DNA of 64,000 bases from Podospora pseudoanserina (lineage: Eukaryota > Ascomycota > Sordariomycetes > Sordariales > Podosporaceae). Below the pieces are notes generated by a model. The model did no database searches. It worked only from the letters and a program-made list of their open reading frames with translations, and had not been told where the DNA came from. Where the stretch lies: positions 1,116,001 through 1,180,000 of the forward strand of contig NW_026946672.1 in the NCBI RefSeq assembly GCF_035222485.1, in the 5' to 3' direction. Both the position numbers and the translations under genes were made by a program. Shown in pieces: positions 34,546 through 47,600 of this stretch. Each line of letters opens with the position of its first letter. Positions within the stretch are counted from its first letter, which is position 1.

Positions 34546-37500
34546 ATGAGCAAAATGGAGCAAGAGGACCCTGTATGTCGCTGCTAGGGCATCAGCTTAT
34601 ATGGGCAACAACAAACTAACAACAATGCGCCCGTTCAGGTACAGCCATTGCGCCTCTCCAAGGGGAGCAACGGCAGCGCGCCATCTCCTCAGTCGACCCG
34701 ACCCAGCGGAATCCCTCGTCCGCTTTCCGAGATCTCACCCCACGAGAGACGTAGAAACTCTCCCAGCTGGAACCAGGCGACCCAGGTAAGACATCCGCAT
34801 TGCTTGAAACCCTGCCGAGGATTGCGGCTGATGTGTGGTGGGCTCTGTGTAGAAACCAGCGACAATGACGGATTCTTCGCCATTCCAGTCGTCGCCCCTG
34901 GAGAACGTCACATCGCCCCGTCTCTTCTGGCAGAACCGCAGCTTCAACTCGGACGAGCGCACTGGCTCACCCACCCGCCGCTCATCCATCGAACGATTGC
35001 AAAAGGCTTCCCGCGTCAAGAACAGCAATCTCCGGGCCCTGGAGCAGAAGGAGGAGTACGACCCAGCCAAAATCCCCGATATCCAACGCCCTCTCTCTAA
35101 GATTCAGGGGAACAACTTTGGTGGCGGCGGCGTCAATGGTTTTCAGGGACGACCACTATTTGGCCACGGCAAGAGCCAGAGCACCACCAGCATCCCTATC
35201 CTGAACCCGCCCTCCCTGACGAAAGCAGCAACGATGCCGATTTCCACCTCGCCCATCCGGCCGACAACGCCCAGCAAGGAGTCCGGATCACCGTTGAAAT
35301 CCTCTCTCTCGTCAAATCGATTCAAGAGCAGCTTTGATCATGAGACAGGAATGTGGTCCGATATATCTGGAGACGAGCGTCGTCTGCCCGAGGGCAAGTC
35401 GCTGCACCGCCATGCAAAGAGCGTCACTTTCGATCAAGCGCCTCCTCAAGTCAACGAGTACGAGATGGCCACCCCCGCTCCTTCTTCGATCGGCAGCAAC
35501 TCGAGGGAGGGCAGCTATGATTCCACCGACGAGGACGATGACGATGACCATTACATGATTCACAACATGGACCAAGACGACAGCTTTGACGCGTCACTGG
35601 AGGATACCGACAAGACGCCTGTGGTGGGTCCCGATGACTGGAGGCACAACAATCACGAGGATCCGTTTGACAGAAGCCCAATGCCGGATGATCTACCGCC
35701 CGTCCCTAGACCCCATCATCAGCGCACTGATTCGTCGGCCTCCAATGGGGAAAGCCGCCCGTTGCCACCTCTCCCTGGCATGGACGGGACTTCAAGAAGC
35801 CTCCCTTCTCCTCCCTCCGCTTCCAAGTTGGAGGCTCAGGGTCTTGGTAACAGCAGGATGCCTCTGGAGGAGCGGTTGAAGCTTATGATGCTTTCTGACG
35901 ATGGCAAGTCTGCGGCCGAGCAGCAACGTGAGCGTCGCATGCGCCGTGCTGGTGCCCGTGGTAGCCAGACACCCGATCACGAGTCTAAGAGCCCCGTTGT
36001 TCAGCCACAGGAAGACGAAGAGGAGCTTGACACTGTCGGCGAGCTTTCGGGCCTCGACGAGTACCAGCTGCCTCCGCGCATTTCTCGCGAGTCCATCCTC
36101 CGACGTGTTAATGGCAACAAGGCGCTGGACCGCGAGTCCGACTACAACTTTTCATCACCCGCCGTTGGCATGTCTCCCGGCCGCCAAGTTTACGACCCCG
36201 ACGTTCCCATTCCCAGCACCGAGGACAATGTTTCTGTTCTCGGCGACGAGCCAGTCTCTGTTTTGGATGATGAGTCGGATTACGACTCGGATCAAGGAAG
36301 CGTCATCATCAAGCGCGATCCTGCTGATCAGGAGTCTGACCTGTACTCGATTCCCGACACGTACGAACGGTCCGAGGTCACTGACGACTATTCTTCCGAC
36401 TATGACAGCGACAGTCGGTTTGATGAGGAAAGCCAGTACTCCGAGGGGACGGACCTGCATGTGACCAAGTCATCACAGACTCAGGAGGATGATCAGGTTC
36501 CTACCCCCAGGGCAACTACTCCGGTGGATGAGCCCACTCCTCTGGTTCAAGAAGCCGAGAAGGCGCTCCCCGAGGCGCCCAAGGAAAACCGCCTGTCTAG
36601 GGGGTTGGAGGCTTCCTTGTTGCCCAAGCCTGAAGAGAAGGAGGCTGTTCCCGGGCCGGAGAAGGCTTCGCAACCCGAGCCCCTGCCACAGCCTGAGAAG
36701 AGGCCTCTTACCCCGGAGCTGCAGCTCAGACGATCTCTTACCAAGCCCGAGTACGACGGGACCGGGTGGGGAGAAGATGAGTTTGAGGAGTCCGATCCGG
36801 GCACTCCGGAATCGGTCATCCACCGGCCCATGCCAGACAGCGATGACGAAGAAGCTAGAGCCTCACCGGCCATTCCCGAGCAGATCGCGACCATCAAGTC
36901 CGCCTCTGGTTCCAAGCTCAAGACCAGGCCTTCTGCCACACCAGCTGACCTGGCCACCATGCGCGAGGCGCGCAGGCAAGTCAGTCGGGAGGTTCCCCCC
37001 ATCCCCGACCGCCACAGGAACAGGCTCTCTGTCAACATGGACAACGAGCTGGCACCCCCCGCCGAGGACGACTACATGGACCGTCACCCGAGCTTTAAGA
37101 AGCGGAGCCTGACACTGGATCTCGACCTTGGCCTTAGCCTAGACAAGGACTTTGACCGGGTGATCGAAGCACAAAAGGTTGCGTCTGACCCGCTTTCCTT
37201 GATTCCCCCCTTTGATTTTTCTGCTGTTCACACTCCGAGCTTGGCGGAGGCGTTTTCTCCTGACAAGGAGGAGTTTTCTTTTGATCCTTCAGAAACTACT
37301 ACTACGAATATTGGTGACGGTGATGCTAACAATAATACTCCACGAAAACAGCGCGGGTACCTCATGCGGCAGAACACAAAGGTCATCACTGCCAGTGATA
37401 AGATGACGGAGGACTTCAGGGCTCGGTCGGCGGGGAATAGCCCGACCAAGGCGGCGCAGAGGCCGCAGAGCTGGACGGTGGAGCCGTGGAACAGCCAGCC

Positions 37501-39044
37501 GGCTCGGAAGAGGAGCTTCAAGAAGAAGCCAAGTAACTTGGGCGCTTCCGGGCCTGTTCCCCCGCTGCCTGGTCAGGAGAGTAATGCTGCTGCTGTCGCG
37601 ACGCAGAGCGGGAACGACGAGGATGTGGGTGCGGAGCTGAGCCCGGGTGATGAAAATGGGGAGAGGGGAAGGCTCTTTGTTAAAGTGATGGGGGTCAAGG
37701 ATCTGGATTTGCCTATTCCTAAAAGTATGTTTTTTTTTACTTTATTGGACTGAACGAGTTGATGGCTAACGCGAGACAGATGAACGAACCTGGTTCAGTC
37801 TCACGCTCGACAACGGAGTCCACTGCGTGACGACGGCCTGGCTGGAACTGGCCCGCAACGCGCCCATCGGGCAAGAATTCGAATTGGTTGTCCCCAACGA
37901 CTTGGAGTTCCAGCTGACGTTGAACGTCAAGCTGGAGAAGCCGGTCGAGAAGCCCGTGGCCAAGGCACTGCCGTCGCCTACTAAGCTCAGCAAACCCAAG
38001 ACGTCGGCCTTTTCCAGGGTGTTTGCCTCGCCCAAGAAGAGGAAGGAGATGGAGCTCCGGCAAAGGCAGGCAGAGGAGGAAGAGAGGCTTGCCGCTCAGC
38101 GGGAGGCGCAGGCGAGACAGATGAAGAGCCAGCCTACGGCGTGGGACTTGCTGAGCCCGCTGGCGGCGGACGATGGCTCTTTTGCCAGGGCGTACGTCTG
38201 CCTCAAGGACCACGAGAGCAAGTGTTTTGGCAGGCCCTATCTCGTCGACGTGGCGGCGTTCAACGAGTGGGCGATGGAGGACGCGGGTTTTGCGTCTAGT
38301 GTTAAGAGCAAGAGGGGGAACATGGGACCCGGCTCTGTCGTGAGGCGGGCGCCGTACAAGATTGGAAAGCTGGAGCTGCAGCTGTTGTTTGTGCCGAGGC
38401 CCAAGGGGGCGACGGATGAGGACATGCCGAAATCTATGAACAGCTGTATCAGGGAGATGAAGGCTGCGGAGGAGAGGTTGGCGAGGTGCTGGGAGGGGCA
38501 TCTCAGTCAGCAGGGCGGGGATTGTCCCTACTGGAGGAGGAGGTATTTCAAGCTTGTCGGGACAAAGTTGACGGCTTACCACGAGGCTACGAGGCAGCCC
38601 AGGGCCACGATTAATTTGGCGAATGCCAAGAGGTTGATCGATGATCGGAGGACGCTGATGGAGAAGGAGACGCTTGGGAAGGGGGGCAAGAGGAGGAGGA
38701 GCGCGTTTGCGGAGGATGAGGAGGGGTACATGTTTGTGGAGGAGGGGTTCAGGATCAGGTTCAACAACGGGGAGTTGATTGACTTTTATGCAGACACGGC
38801 CGAGGACAAGGAGGGGTGGATGAAGGTGCTTGGGGAGGTGGTGGGGAAGGAGGTGGTGCCCGGGGACGGGGTGGATGATGTTGTTGGCTCTGTGGTGGCG
38901 GGAGGGGGGGGAGGGTCGAAGATGAAGGGGAAGTGGTGCGAGTTGGTGATGAAGAGGGAGGAGCAGCTGAAGCGAAAGGAGTCGGCTAGCCAGGGGGGTG
39001 GCGGGAGGAGGGTGCATTCTAGGACTAAGAGTGCTTTGACTTGA
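34546..39044 (+). CDS. BUD4: Septation/polarity protein BUD4, PH domain
   Basis: Four exons, 34546-34572, 34639-34785, 34853-37724 and 37780-39044, give 1436 aa. The introns (66, 67 and 55 nt) have GTATGT or GTAAGA donors and CTAAC or CTGAT branch sites. I start at ATG 34546; a second in-frame ATG at 34555 is possible. The joined N-terminus reads VQPLRLSKGSNGSAPSPQ. A long disordered Ser/Pro/Asp/Glu-rich region contains many (D/E)S motifs. An anillin-type C-terminal region (about 1000-1240) begins GRLFVKVMGVKDLDLPIPK, completed by exon 4. A PH domain occupies about 1249-1372 (GHLSQQGGDCPYWRRRYFKL to GWMKVLGEVVGK). BUD4 is a septin- and GTPase-associated scaffold that selects septum and ring sites at the cell cortex. 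A basic tail follows the PH domain. Confidence 0.93.
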
Positions 39045-39344
39045 GGTTTTCTATCCTGGGGTGTAGTTTTCTTTTTGCTCTTTCTGGTTTTGGCGCTGCC
39101 TTTTTTTTTCTTTCACATCTGTTGATCACTTGCATTACTGGGAGCGCAAAGGGAGGGAAGGGAATTTTGGGATGGGCAGGCAGGCAGGGCATAAGAGAGG
39201 GAAGGAGTTGATTGGGGGGGGGAAGGAGTCTGTCAATCTGCATAGGGTAGTAGTTCTTGTTGGAGTAAGGTATATTGGGGACTAAGAGGTGGTGGTTGGA
39301 TGTTGGAACACACACATATGGGACGACTCCGACAAAAGTCATCA

Positions 39345-39374
39345 CAGCAGCAACAACAACAACAACAACAACAA
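39345..39374. repeat. CAG/CAA microsatellite
   Basis: Two CAG units followed by about eight CAA units, in the 3' flank of BUD4. Confidence 0.85.
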
Positions 39375-39648
39375 TGTTTCATTGCTTGTTTTTTTATTTT
39401 ATTTGTTTTTGTTATTCCACTCTCGCCCTTGCCTTTTGCTACCTTACTGAGTAGTATTGGCACACCCAACACAAGATGTCTACTTGTCTATTTTGTTGCT
39501 TTTCAGCCCTGTCGCGTTGGCTTTTTTGAGTTGTATATCCCTTTTTTGTTCTTGAGTGCAAGAAGAAAGAAAAAAGTTGAGTTGGGTGTAGGGGGTTGGA
39601 GATTATGTTTGGGGTTTTAGAGAGAGAGGGATGGGATAGGCTTCGTTG

Positions 39649-39663
39649 GTGTGTGTGTGTGTG
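39649..39663. repeat. GT microsatellite
   Basis: Seven and a half GT units in the 3' flank of BUD4. Confidence 0.8.
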
Positions 39664-40154
39664 AAGAGAACTTTGGTATCTTGTGTATTGATTGTCGTTG
39701 TTGTTGAATTTGAGAAGCTAGTTGTATTAAGCAGTATTTACCTACTTGTTGAATTTAAAATAAAAAAAGGTTTAACCTGCGGTTTTTTGTTACTGGGGAT
39801 TTTGTGAAGGGTATTGGTTTGAAGTGCTACTGCAGATTTCCTTGGAATTATCTGATGATGGGTTTTCGGGTTTTTCATCGTGTCATAGGGTTCATATCGC
39901 TGACATTCTGTAGCATGATAACCTGCTGTTGTTGTGGCTTTTTCATTCGACTCTTCCTTTTGCCTGTATCTCTTGACCCAGAGTCAGAGATATCTCGACC
40001 CTTTGCAAGCCTTGCAAAGTCCGCAGTGTCAACGAACAAGAAGCTGTGTCACTGACGGTGATGATGAAATGACGATTTCGTGTCACCAGACCCTTTGGCA
40101 TTTTCGTGATCCTAGTGTATAAAGTAGTTTCGACAACGTAACTGATTCGCCCTC

Positions 40155-40177
40155 TATATATATATATATATATATAT
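40155..40177. repeat. TA microsatellite
   Basis: Eleven and a half TA units, non-coding. Confidence 0.85.
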
Positions 40178-40589
40178 CCTTCTCGTTTATGCAACTGCCG
40201 TGTTTTTTGCCACTCGATCTTCAATGATCATCGTCACCCACCACCATGTACAGTGCCAGCCGACCCGATTGATCATCTGATCTGTGCATATGAGTGCTTT
40301 AATACATTTTTTATGTAGGTAGGTGGTGTTACAAGGAAACGGTGATATTCTGGAAGGGTTGGGTAGGTTTGTTACCTATGTGGATCAGATCATCATGGAT
40401 GGGTATGGAGGAGGACGGGAGTATCCGGTGATAGTCCGGCACAGGCCAGACAGACCAGGCACCGTGTTTGTTTCGGGGGTAGCAGTACTGTCTGTCTGTT
40501 TCTACCCGCTTTAGGTCCCGCCCATACCGACCCGTAGTTCCCGTGTCCTCCGTCTCCGGGGTGTGGTGTGGTGTCATCAGGTCCGGGGT

Positions 40590-40596
<7 letters not shown>

Positions 40597-40622
<26 letters not shown>
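40597..40622. repeat. CA microsatellite
   Basis: Thirteen CA units (read as AC) inside the CCGT-rich patch. Confidence 0.85.
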
Positions 40623-40726
40623 CGTATTTTCGAAGGTCCGTTCAGAGTCCCACCGTAGGTCAGTCACCGTTGTTTTGGAGGTGCCACTCCGTATTTGTGT
40701 TGGCTGCTCACCGTAAGTTTGGAGTC

Positions 40727-40749
40727 TTTTTTTTTTTTTTTTTTTTTTT
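40727..40749. repeat. Poly-T tract
   Basis: Twenty-three consecutive T residues in non-coding sequence. Confidence 0.85.
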
Positions 40750-42487
40750 GGCTTCAAAGGGGGTTCTTCACCGTATTCCGTGGGGTTACAGTCTCGCCTC
40801 CGTAGTGGTTCGTTCCCAACCCGCGGAATCCTGAAAATGATACCCGGCCGCCGGGACACACAAGGTTCGAGAACGGTGGAGATCCTTTTTTTCTTCTTGT
40901 CCCGTTCACACACCGCCGTTCAGGGGCCGCCGCCGCCGTCGTCCGGAATGGGGACCAGGTTGCTCCACTTTCAGGTACCGGGGTCGGAGTCGGAGTCGTC
41001 TCATCACGCCTTACTGCGGCGCAGGAACACGATAGGCAAGGTACAAAGATAGATGCGCTGGCAGTGTGGGAGAAAAAAAAGAAGAAAAGCTTCTGCTGCA
41101 TAATCTCGCTCCTCTTTTTTCCACCACGGGGAAGAGCATCCGTATGCTACTCAGATACACTGCAAGTGGAGAGAGTGTGCTTGCTGTCAATGTGTCAATG
41201 AGGCCGTAGTGCAGGTACCACAGATGGCCAGTTTTGGGCTGATCTACAGCAAAAATAATAGTTGTATGTTTCACCTAGTTGGTGTAAGTGAAGGTATTCA
41301 GACAAAGCACCACCCCCGGCTCTCCAACAAAAAAAAAAACTAAAAAAAAAAAAACTAAACGGGTCAAGTCCCAAGTGAAGACTCTTCTAGCGCCATCCCG
41401 TCGTTGTCGATCGATCTCGATGAGATAGATACCTCTCAGATTTCAGAATTTTCATCACCAACCCGCATCAGTCAGCGGTCACAGGACTGTCTGACTGTTG
41501 ACAGTGAACAATCTCGTAAGCTGTCCACCACCCACTTTTTCCAGCTGGGGTGGATAGCAAGAGCTTCTTTTTCCGTGGGGGGAGGGGGGAGAAAATAAAA
41601 AACTTGGTCTTTTTTATTACCCCAGTGAACAAAAAACAAACCCCCGCCCAGGTCGGTCGGTTTCGTCCACTACCCCATATTCCCCACAGCGCTAGTCTAT
41701 CCCGTCCTGCTGCCGCCCCCGCTTAACGTCCGATTTTCCTTAACCAACACAGCGCAGATCACTTTCCTTCCCTCTCGTCCGGACAGGCTGGAAGCTTCTT
41801 CTGCGGTGAGAAGAAAAGAGAGGGTTGTCTACTGGCTGTGTGTGAAAGGGGTGGAGAAATGAGGCTGTGTTCTTGTGGAAAATGGAGAACATATATCGGT
41901 GCCTTGCATATACAGACCGCGGCAGACTATATCGGCACAGAAAAGAAAACAGAGATTTATTCTGTTGCCTGGTGTAACTGTTGGGTAAAGATCTAGAACT
42001 TTGCAAAAATCTAGCAAACATGTGAGACATATTGCCCAGCTCCTCACCTCGGTCAACAACAACCCCTTTCTCATCTGCCGCTCATTCATCACGGATATCA
42101 AACCCGATATTGAACGGCCCCCCCCCCAACCCCCCTCCCTCTTCACCGAAACACCATTTTAAATCAATATTTCCCCTTCCACCTCACACAGCATAGATTA
42201 ACTCTGCCCTCCCCCCTCGCCCACCGCCAAAAGACAAGGTGAGGTCATCCCCCCTCTCCTCAAAAAAACCCAGCGTCCCATCCAATTCAGGAACCCACAT
42301 CTTATTACCCCATATTCTCGGTCTTTGCTTGTTTGCCAGCAAGCTCCAACCAACCCCACCACCCGTGTAACCATATCCTATCTCCACCAGTCCATCCACA
42401 CCAAGCAAGCAGTTCCAATTGTTCCACAACGGTCACCAACAAGATAGAACAAGCGAAACAAGAAGCGAAAAAGCAAATGCATCATTC

Positions 42488-42523
42488 TGTCTGTGTCTGT
42501 GTGTGTGTGTGCGTGTGTGTGTT
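42488..42523. repeat. Imperfect TG microsatellite
   Basis: TG units interrupted by TCTG and TGCG variants, non-coding. Confidence 0.8.
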
Positions 42524-43329
42524 GTATTCAGCCAATTCAATTGTGTAATAAAGCGAAAAATGTGTGTTTTATTTGAGCGGTGTGACATGTCCCATCCGTC
42601 CGTCCGTCCGTATCCATCGTGATAAAAAGAAGAAAGCTCCGTTCATGCCAAGAGTAAAATAAAAAAGACGTGACAAAGTTAGGTATATACATTTCAGACA
42701 GCAAGAGAAAAAAAAAAAAGAGGCCTGTGTTTCCTTTGCCAATAATCTCCAATAATATGCCGCCACCTCCAAGAAAGTTATAAATGCTAAAAGTAGAGTA
42801 GTAAGCTCAGATGTCCTCCTCGAGACCCCCCGAAACGAATAATAGTCCTCCTCCTCTCCATGACTTGTCATCCTCCAAGGAATAAAAAAAAGTTGCTTTT
42901 TTCCCATCTATTGTCTTCAGATAAACCCTCGCCCATGCCGCTAAGCTTTTTGTTGAAAACACATATCCCAAACATGAAAAACAAAATTAGTAGTAAGTGA
43001 CAATGAAGAAAGGCACCAAGAAGGGGAGGTGGTTTGTGATGATGTGGGACGTTAACCAAGTCCACGGCAACCGCCAATCCCTCCCTCCCTCTTCCCCTGT
43101 ACAGCGCGTGCCCAGCCGAGGGACCAACCCCGCGCTAAGAAATGCAGGTGTGCCCCAGAAAACGCCTCTTTTTCGATGCTGGCCTGTCATGTGCCAAGAC
43201 AGATGTGGAAAGCCTGAGGATGGCATCCCCGCCGCTCCCCATGCTGAACCGGCTCACCCGTGTGTGGGGTACCGAGAAATCAAAAGATCCGGAAAGCTGC
43301 ATGAGTGGCAGCTGGGTTTGGGAGGTGTG

Positions 43330-43359
43330 ATGCTGCTGCTGCTGCTGCTGCTACTGCTG
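43330..43359. repeat. CTG microsatellite
   Basis: Ten CTG-type units, one of them CTA, about 270 bases beyond the stop of the Ecl1-type gene. Confidence 0.8.
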
Positions 43360-43629
43360 AAGCACAGCCAGCACACAAGAGAGGGCAGATCTGTGCCGTT
43401 CAGCACCCCGCGCGGAATGTTGCACTGCAACAGCTCGGCCAACCAAACCCCCACATGGAGAGAGATAAAGAAGGATCAGAAGAGTCCTTTCCTAATCAAG
43501 ACAGCTCTTGACTTTGCGTCCCTGGGTCCCAACGACTGCAATCAGCGTTGCCCTTTCCGACAGCATCGCTGCATTGCCATGTGAGGCTACCCGCATCCGA
43601 CTCCTCGCATGACTTTCAATGCGGGAGAA

Positions 43630-44659
43630 CTACCTCCCGGAGGCGAGCATGGGTGTGACGAGTTCGATGCTCTTTGGTCTGGAGTAAACACCAGGCCTGC
43701 GTGACGGAAGGGGTCTGTCAACCGAGGAGCCGTAGTGATCGTAGTACGCCCCGTCGTAAGTGGTCGAAAAGTAACTCGAGGTGGGTTTCGTGTACGAGTT
43801 GTCTGGGCTTGTAGCAGTGCCCCTGCCAAACGACCAGACACCGCTGTGGGAGGTACCCATCATGGGTGACGTGGGACTCGGTGGGCGGATGTATAGTGAC
43901 GCCTTGAGCGCATTTACGGCCGTTGAGGGCGGGGAAAAGTGCGTAGAGCTAGGCCTTGAAGGCGAGGCGCGGGGCACGATATCTCTAGGCTCTGGAGCTC
44001 CCGAGTAGAAAGGGTACTGAGTAGGTGGGTGACTTCCACGGCTCGGCGCCGTCGAGGCGCTAACCTGGTCATCGTACCGGCATCTAGATTGCATCATTAG
44101 CGCTGAGTCCAAAGAGATACATCATCTCGCAGAAGACTCACGTTTCTGAGCAGTAGAGGTTCTGGTCGTCGGCTGGAATGAACTGCTTCTCGCACACCAT
44201 GCTACATCATTCAGTCAGCCGGGGTTCTTCCAAGGAAATCAAGACGTATGCAAGAACGGCAACCTGGACACTCCCCCAGAGAATGAGGTGCCCGGTGTGG
44301 TGGTTGACCCCTCTTTCCCCCTCTTCGCTTGAGGTAACACAAATCACCTGCATGTCAGGTGACGATGCGGGCGGATGGAAAGGGAAGTGCTGCAGTTGCG
44401 AAACGTAAACGCTCGGAAACACTTACCAGTACTGCGGGAAGCTCTCCCGCTCCTCATCCCACCAGCGCTCATCGTCCAGTTCCCTCTCTCTGTCCTCGCG
44501 ACTCCTGCCCAGCTTTGGAGCGCTTTGCGGTGTGATTCTTCTCGTCATGGTGGTAGGTCTGGATGAGTGCTTCCTGTAGTTGGGGTCTGATGCACCGACT
44601 GTTGCTTTGCGGACGTCGGTCATGGACGTGTTGCCCGACTTTCGACGGTGGTGATGCAT
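43630..44659 (-). CDS. Ecl1-type zinc-binding protein
   Basis: Three exons, 44427-44659, 44142-44201 and 43630-44083, give 248 aa. Splicing builds a zinc-binding segment, YCMVCEKQFIPADDQNLYCS followed by ETCRYDDQ, with the C-x2-C and C-x3-C cysteines of the Ecl1/2/3 family. These small fungal proteins extend chronological lifespan and respond to nutrient or zinc limitation in fission yeast. The first cysteine codon is split by intron 1 (225 nt, long for this genome) and the last cysteine comes from exon 3, so all three exons are needed. The N-terminus is basic and disordered (MHHHRRKSGN). The long C-terminal part is rich in Ser, Pro and Tyr and has no domain I recognise. An internal Met (MTDVRKATVG) could also serve as start. 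Confidence 0.8.
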
Positions 44660-47600
44660 GGAGACGAGCCTTGTGATTGGTGCAGCTCAGGGGAGCTCGA
44701 GGTGAAAGCGCAGGGCGTCGAGGCCAGGGAATGCTGGTTGGCTGTAGCTCGTCCAAAGTCACTTGGGGTCCAAGTGTGGGGATGGAGATGGCCCAGACGG
44801 GGGGAGGCGGGGAATTTGAAGCTTCAGAGAGCGAGAACTGAAGAACCCGGGATAAAGCCTGTGTGGACAGCTAGGGGTTGGGGGTTGGGTAACAATTGAG
44901 CGACGAAAAGATGATCCTTTTGAACTCGGCAATTTGTCGTCCAAACAAGAAAAAGTTTTCCTCGCAATTGGAGCCCAGCAAAGGGGTGTGTCGTGCGGTG
45001 GCGAATATGTATGCTGCAGAAGAGATTTTTTTTTTCTTTTCCCTCTTTGTCGGTGCTGTCGGTTGCTGGCGGCCTTTTGTGGACTGTGATGGTCCCTTGG
45101 TATTATGCCGGGCCACTCGATAGTTGGATTCTTGGGCCAGTAGTCTGTAATCGCTGAACCTTCGGGGAAGGTGTCTAATAACAGGGCTTGACTCGGGTTG
45201 CCGCCCAGCAGTGAGTCTGTGTTGCGTTGCGGTGCTGCTGACGGGCCACAACGTTGTGTGTCGCGACAACTCGTGGACTTGGCGTGCAAATCGGGTAGCC
45301 AAACGAGCAGGATTTTACCCCGCGCTTGTGTAGTCGGGATGTCTGTTACAGAAGAGAAGTGACGGTTGAGTTGATGGGAACACAAGTGGAAACTCGCGTG
45401 GTGGTGTGTGTGTCTTGTGTAAGTGTAGGTATGAAGATAGGTGGTAGTGTAGCTTGGAAGAGCTGTCTGAATGTCTTTGAACCGAAAAAAGACGGCACAG
45501 GCGAAGCTTGAGTGTGTGAGACGACCGACCAAAGGCAGAGCTTTAAAAGACTTGATTCTTTGGGCTAATTATCAGATACTTTTGCGTGTCGGATGACTCC
45601 TTTGACCAATTCCTGGGCGCTTCAGCTTGCGCGTGGACCAGCGCCGAGTCCTTCAAGGCTGCTGCCGAGAGCGGAGATGGACGGAGCTGGGTGAGCTTGT
45701 TGGCCTTGACCAATCGTCTTTCACCGTCGGTGGGTGTGGTGCAAAGACGGGGAAGTGTATCGAGAGGACAAAGATCCCCGGTCCAAGTGTGTTTCCCGCC
45801 AGCGCGGGCTCAGGTCGACGAGGGCAGGGTTAGACCTTGGATCCCCAAGAGCGGATGGAGCGATGTTGAGATCAGAATTTGGTGTGCTGGTGAGACGACG
45901 AAGACTGGACAGGAGGCTGGAAGGGTCAGGTTGGCGAGAAGGGCAAGAGGGCGAAGAGAATGTCAGGGAATTGGGCGGGCTGTGTTCTTGTAGGTCACTG
46001 GATGGGTGAGAGGGGAGGAGGAGGGTTTCACCTGGGCGCTTTCGTGGGGTGGGTGAACACCCATGATGCAAACGTCAATTGAACCTGTCTTTGCAACACA
46101 GTGTGAGGAGTGCCCCTCTTTCGGCCCCAGATCACTGGGCAGTGACGGGCCAGGGGTCCCCAGAAGACGAGCGGGACAGGCCTTGTCTACGATGAAGCGG
46201 TCCGGTGACAAATTTCGTGGGGGCGATGGTGGAATCTGGGACAATGGCTGGGCCGGGCAGCACAGGCAATGTTGCGAGAGAATGTTGTGATATTTGGGAA
46301 TCTGTCAGACTGTCACCGGATGATTCGGTGGCCTTGTGTGATTTTTCAAGAGCCTTGATGAGAGAGCTGCTTTCTGTTTTCAGTCAGTACCTCGCAGCAG
46401 CGCACGCACAAGGAAAAAGGCGGACCACGAGGTGGAGGGCATCTGGCCAATCAGGTGCTGATGCCCCTCCAACAATTCTGGGGAAATGCCAAATTCACAC
46501 TCTCGACACTGCCCACCATGTTGACATTTTCTGGTTCACTTGATCATCACACCGAGTTGCTCTGGTCCAGTCACATCACCATGTTCCAGCCTCATCAGAC
46601 CCGAATCCCGCTGTCATGGAAAAATTTTCTATCATTTTCCACAGCCTAGGTCTTGGCGTCCACTCCACAACCGTCACGGCCGCCTCACCGTCTGTTGATG
46701 AACCAGCAAGCTCACGGATTTCTACCAACACCAGAAAACCCGATGCCAAGGTCTGTAAAGAACATCACGCCATGAACGATCTGCGCCGGGACTGGGTCTG
46801 TGGATCGCGGATGGGTCGGATTGTTCAGCAATCTCCATCAGGGTCCTCCAAGCTCTCCCCCCAAGCTCCACCGGCGGCCAGGCACAGCAGGGAGGGTGGT
46901 ACTATCGAGCCATCAAGGTGTCGTCGACCTCTGCCTCAGCTGCCTCAAAGCCCACCAACAGGGTCATCTTCAAGATAGAGCACCAAAAACACGAGCGATC
47001 GGCCCGTGGAACTTTCGTATGCTCCCCGGCCTGCTATCGATCGCTGGGTGCATCATCCGGGCCTTGGTCTGCAGCTACCATGACTTGCCCGTGTTGGAAA
47101 CCCGCCCGCCCTGGACCGGCACGCAATATCAGGCCGTCCGAGCCATTCAAACGCCTTTTAGGTTCGGCCGCCCGGGCGTGGGGGTTCCTCAGAGCATTGG
47201 TACATCAGACCTGAATCTCATCAACAAAATACACTCAACTCGCTCATTATTATTGACTCTCTCAGTCTGGCAACATTACCTTGTACCACCTCAAGAGAGC
47301 TTCCATCTCAGACTCCTATCATCGGCCATCATGACATCCGTGCATTGGCAGCACTGCCGGCCATCTCGTCTCTCTGCACCACCCCCCCGCTTTCGATCTG
47401 GGCGGCATATCTCTACCGCACCCTCGACAGATTGCTGCATCCTCGGAGTGACGCCAGACGCATCTGGGTAGAGCAAGCATATCTCGTATGCACCCTGTCT
47501 GTTGCACCAGCGTTGACCGAGGTGCCGGCGGCAGGCGGCCGGCCAATATCCCGTCGTCCGCGGAGCATAGGAATCTTTTTGACCGGTGCGGGATGCACGG

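Larger units (their letters stand above)
39045..43629. other. Gene-free stretch rich in microsatellites
   Basis: 4.6 kb between the convergent ends of BUD4 and the Ecl1-type gene. No supported coding region. It contains many simple repeats (separate entries at 39345, 39649, 40155, 40597, 40727, 42488 and 43330), C-runs near 42119-42130, and a patch at 40461-40803 with an excess of CCGT, often as CACCGTA. The ends must include both 3' untranslated regions. Part of it may be a non-coding transcript, which sequence alone cannot show. Confidence 0.5.

Noticed and set aside
37737-39017. 426-codon open frame on the minus strand
   Set aside because: Antisense to BUD4 exon 4; Pro/Leu/Arg-rich as expected for the reverse of GAG/AAG-rich codons.
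46800-47471. 223-codon open frame in the gene-free stretch
   Set aside because: Equally long frames overlap on the opposite strand; composition is not gene-like and no splice or domain signal supports it.
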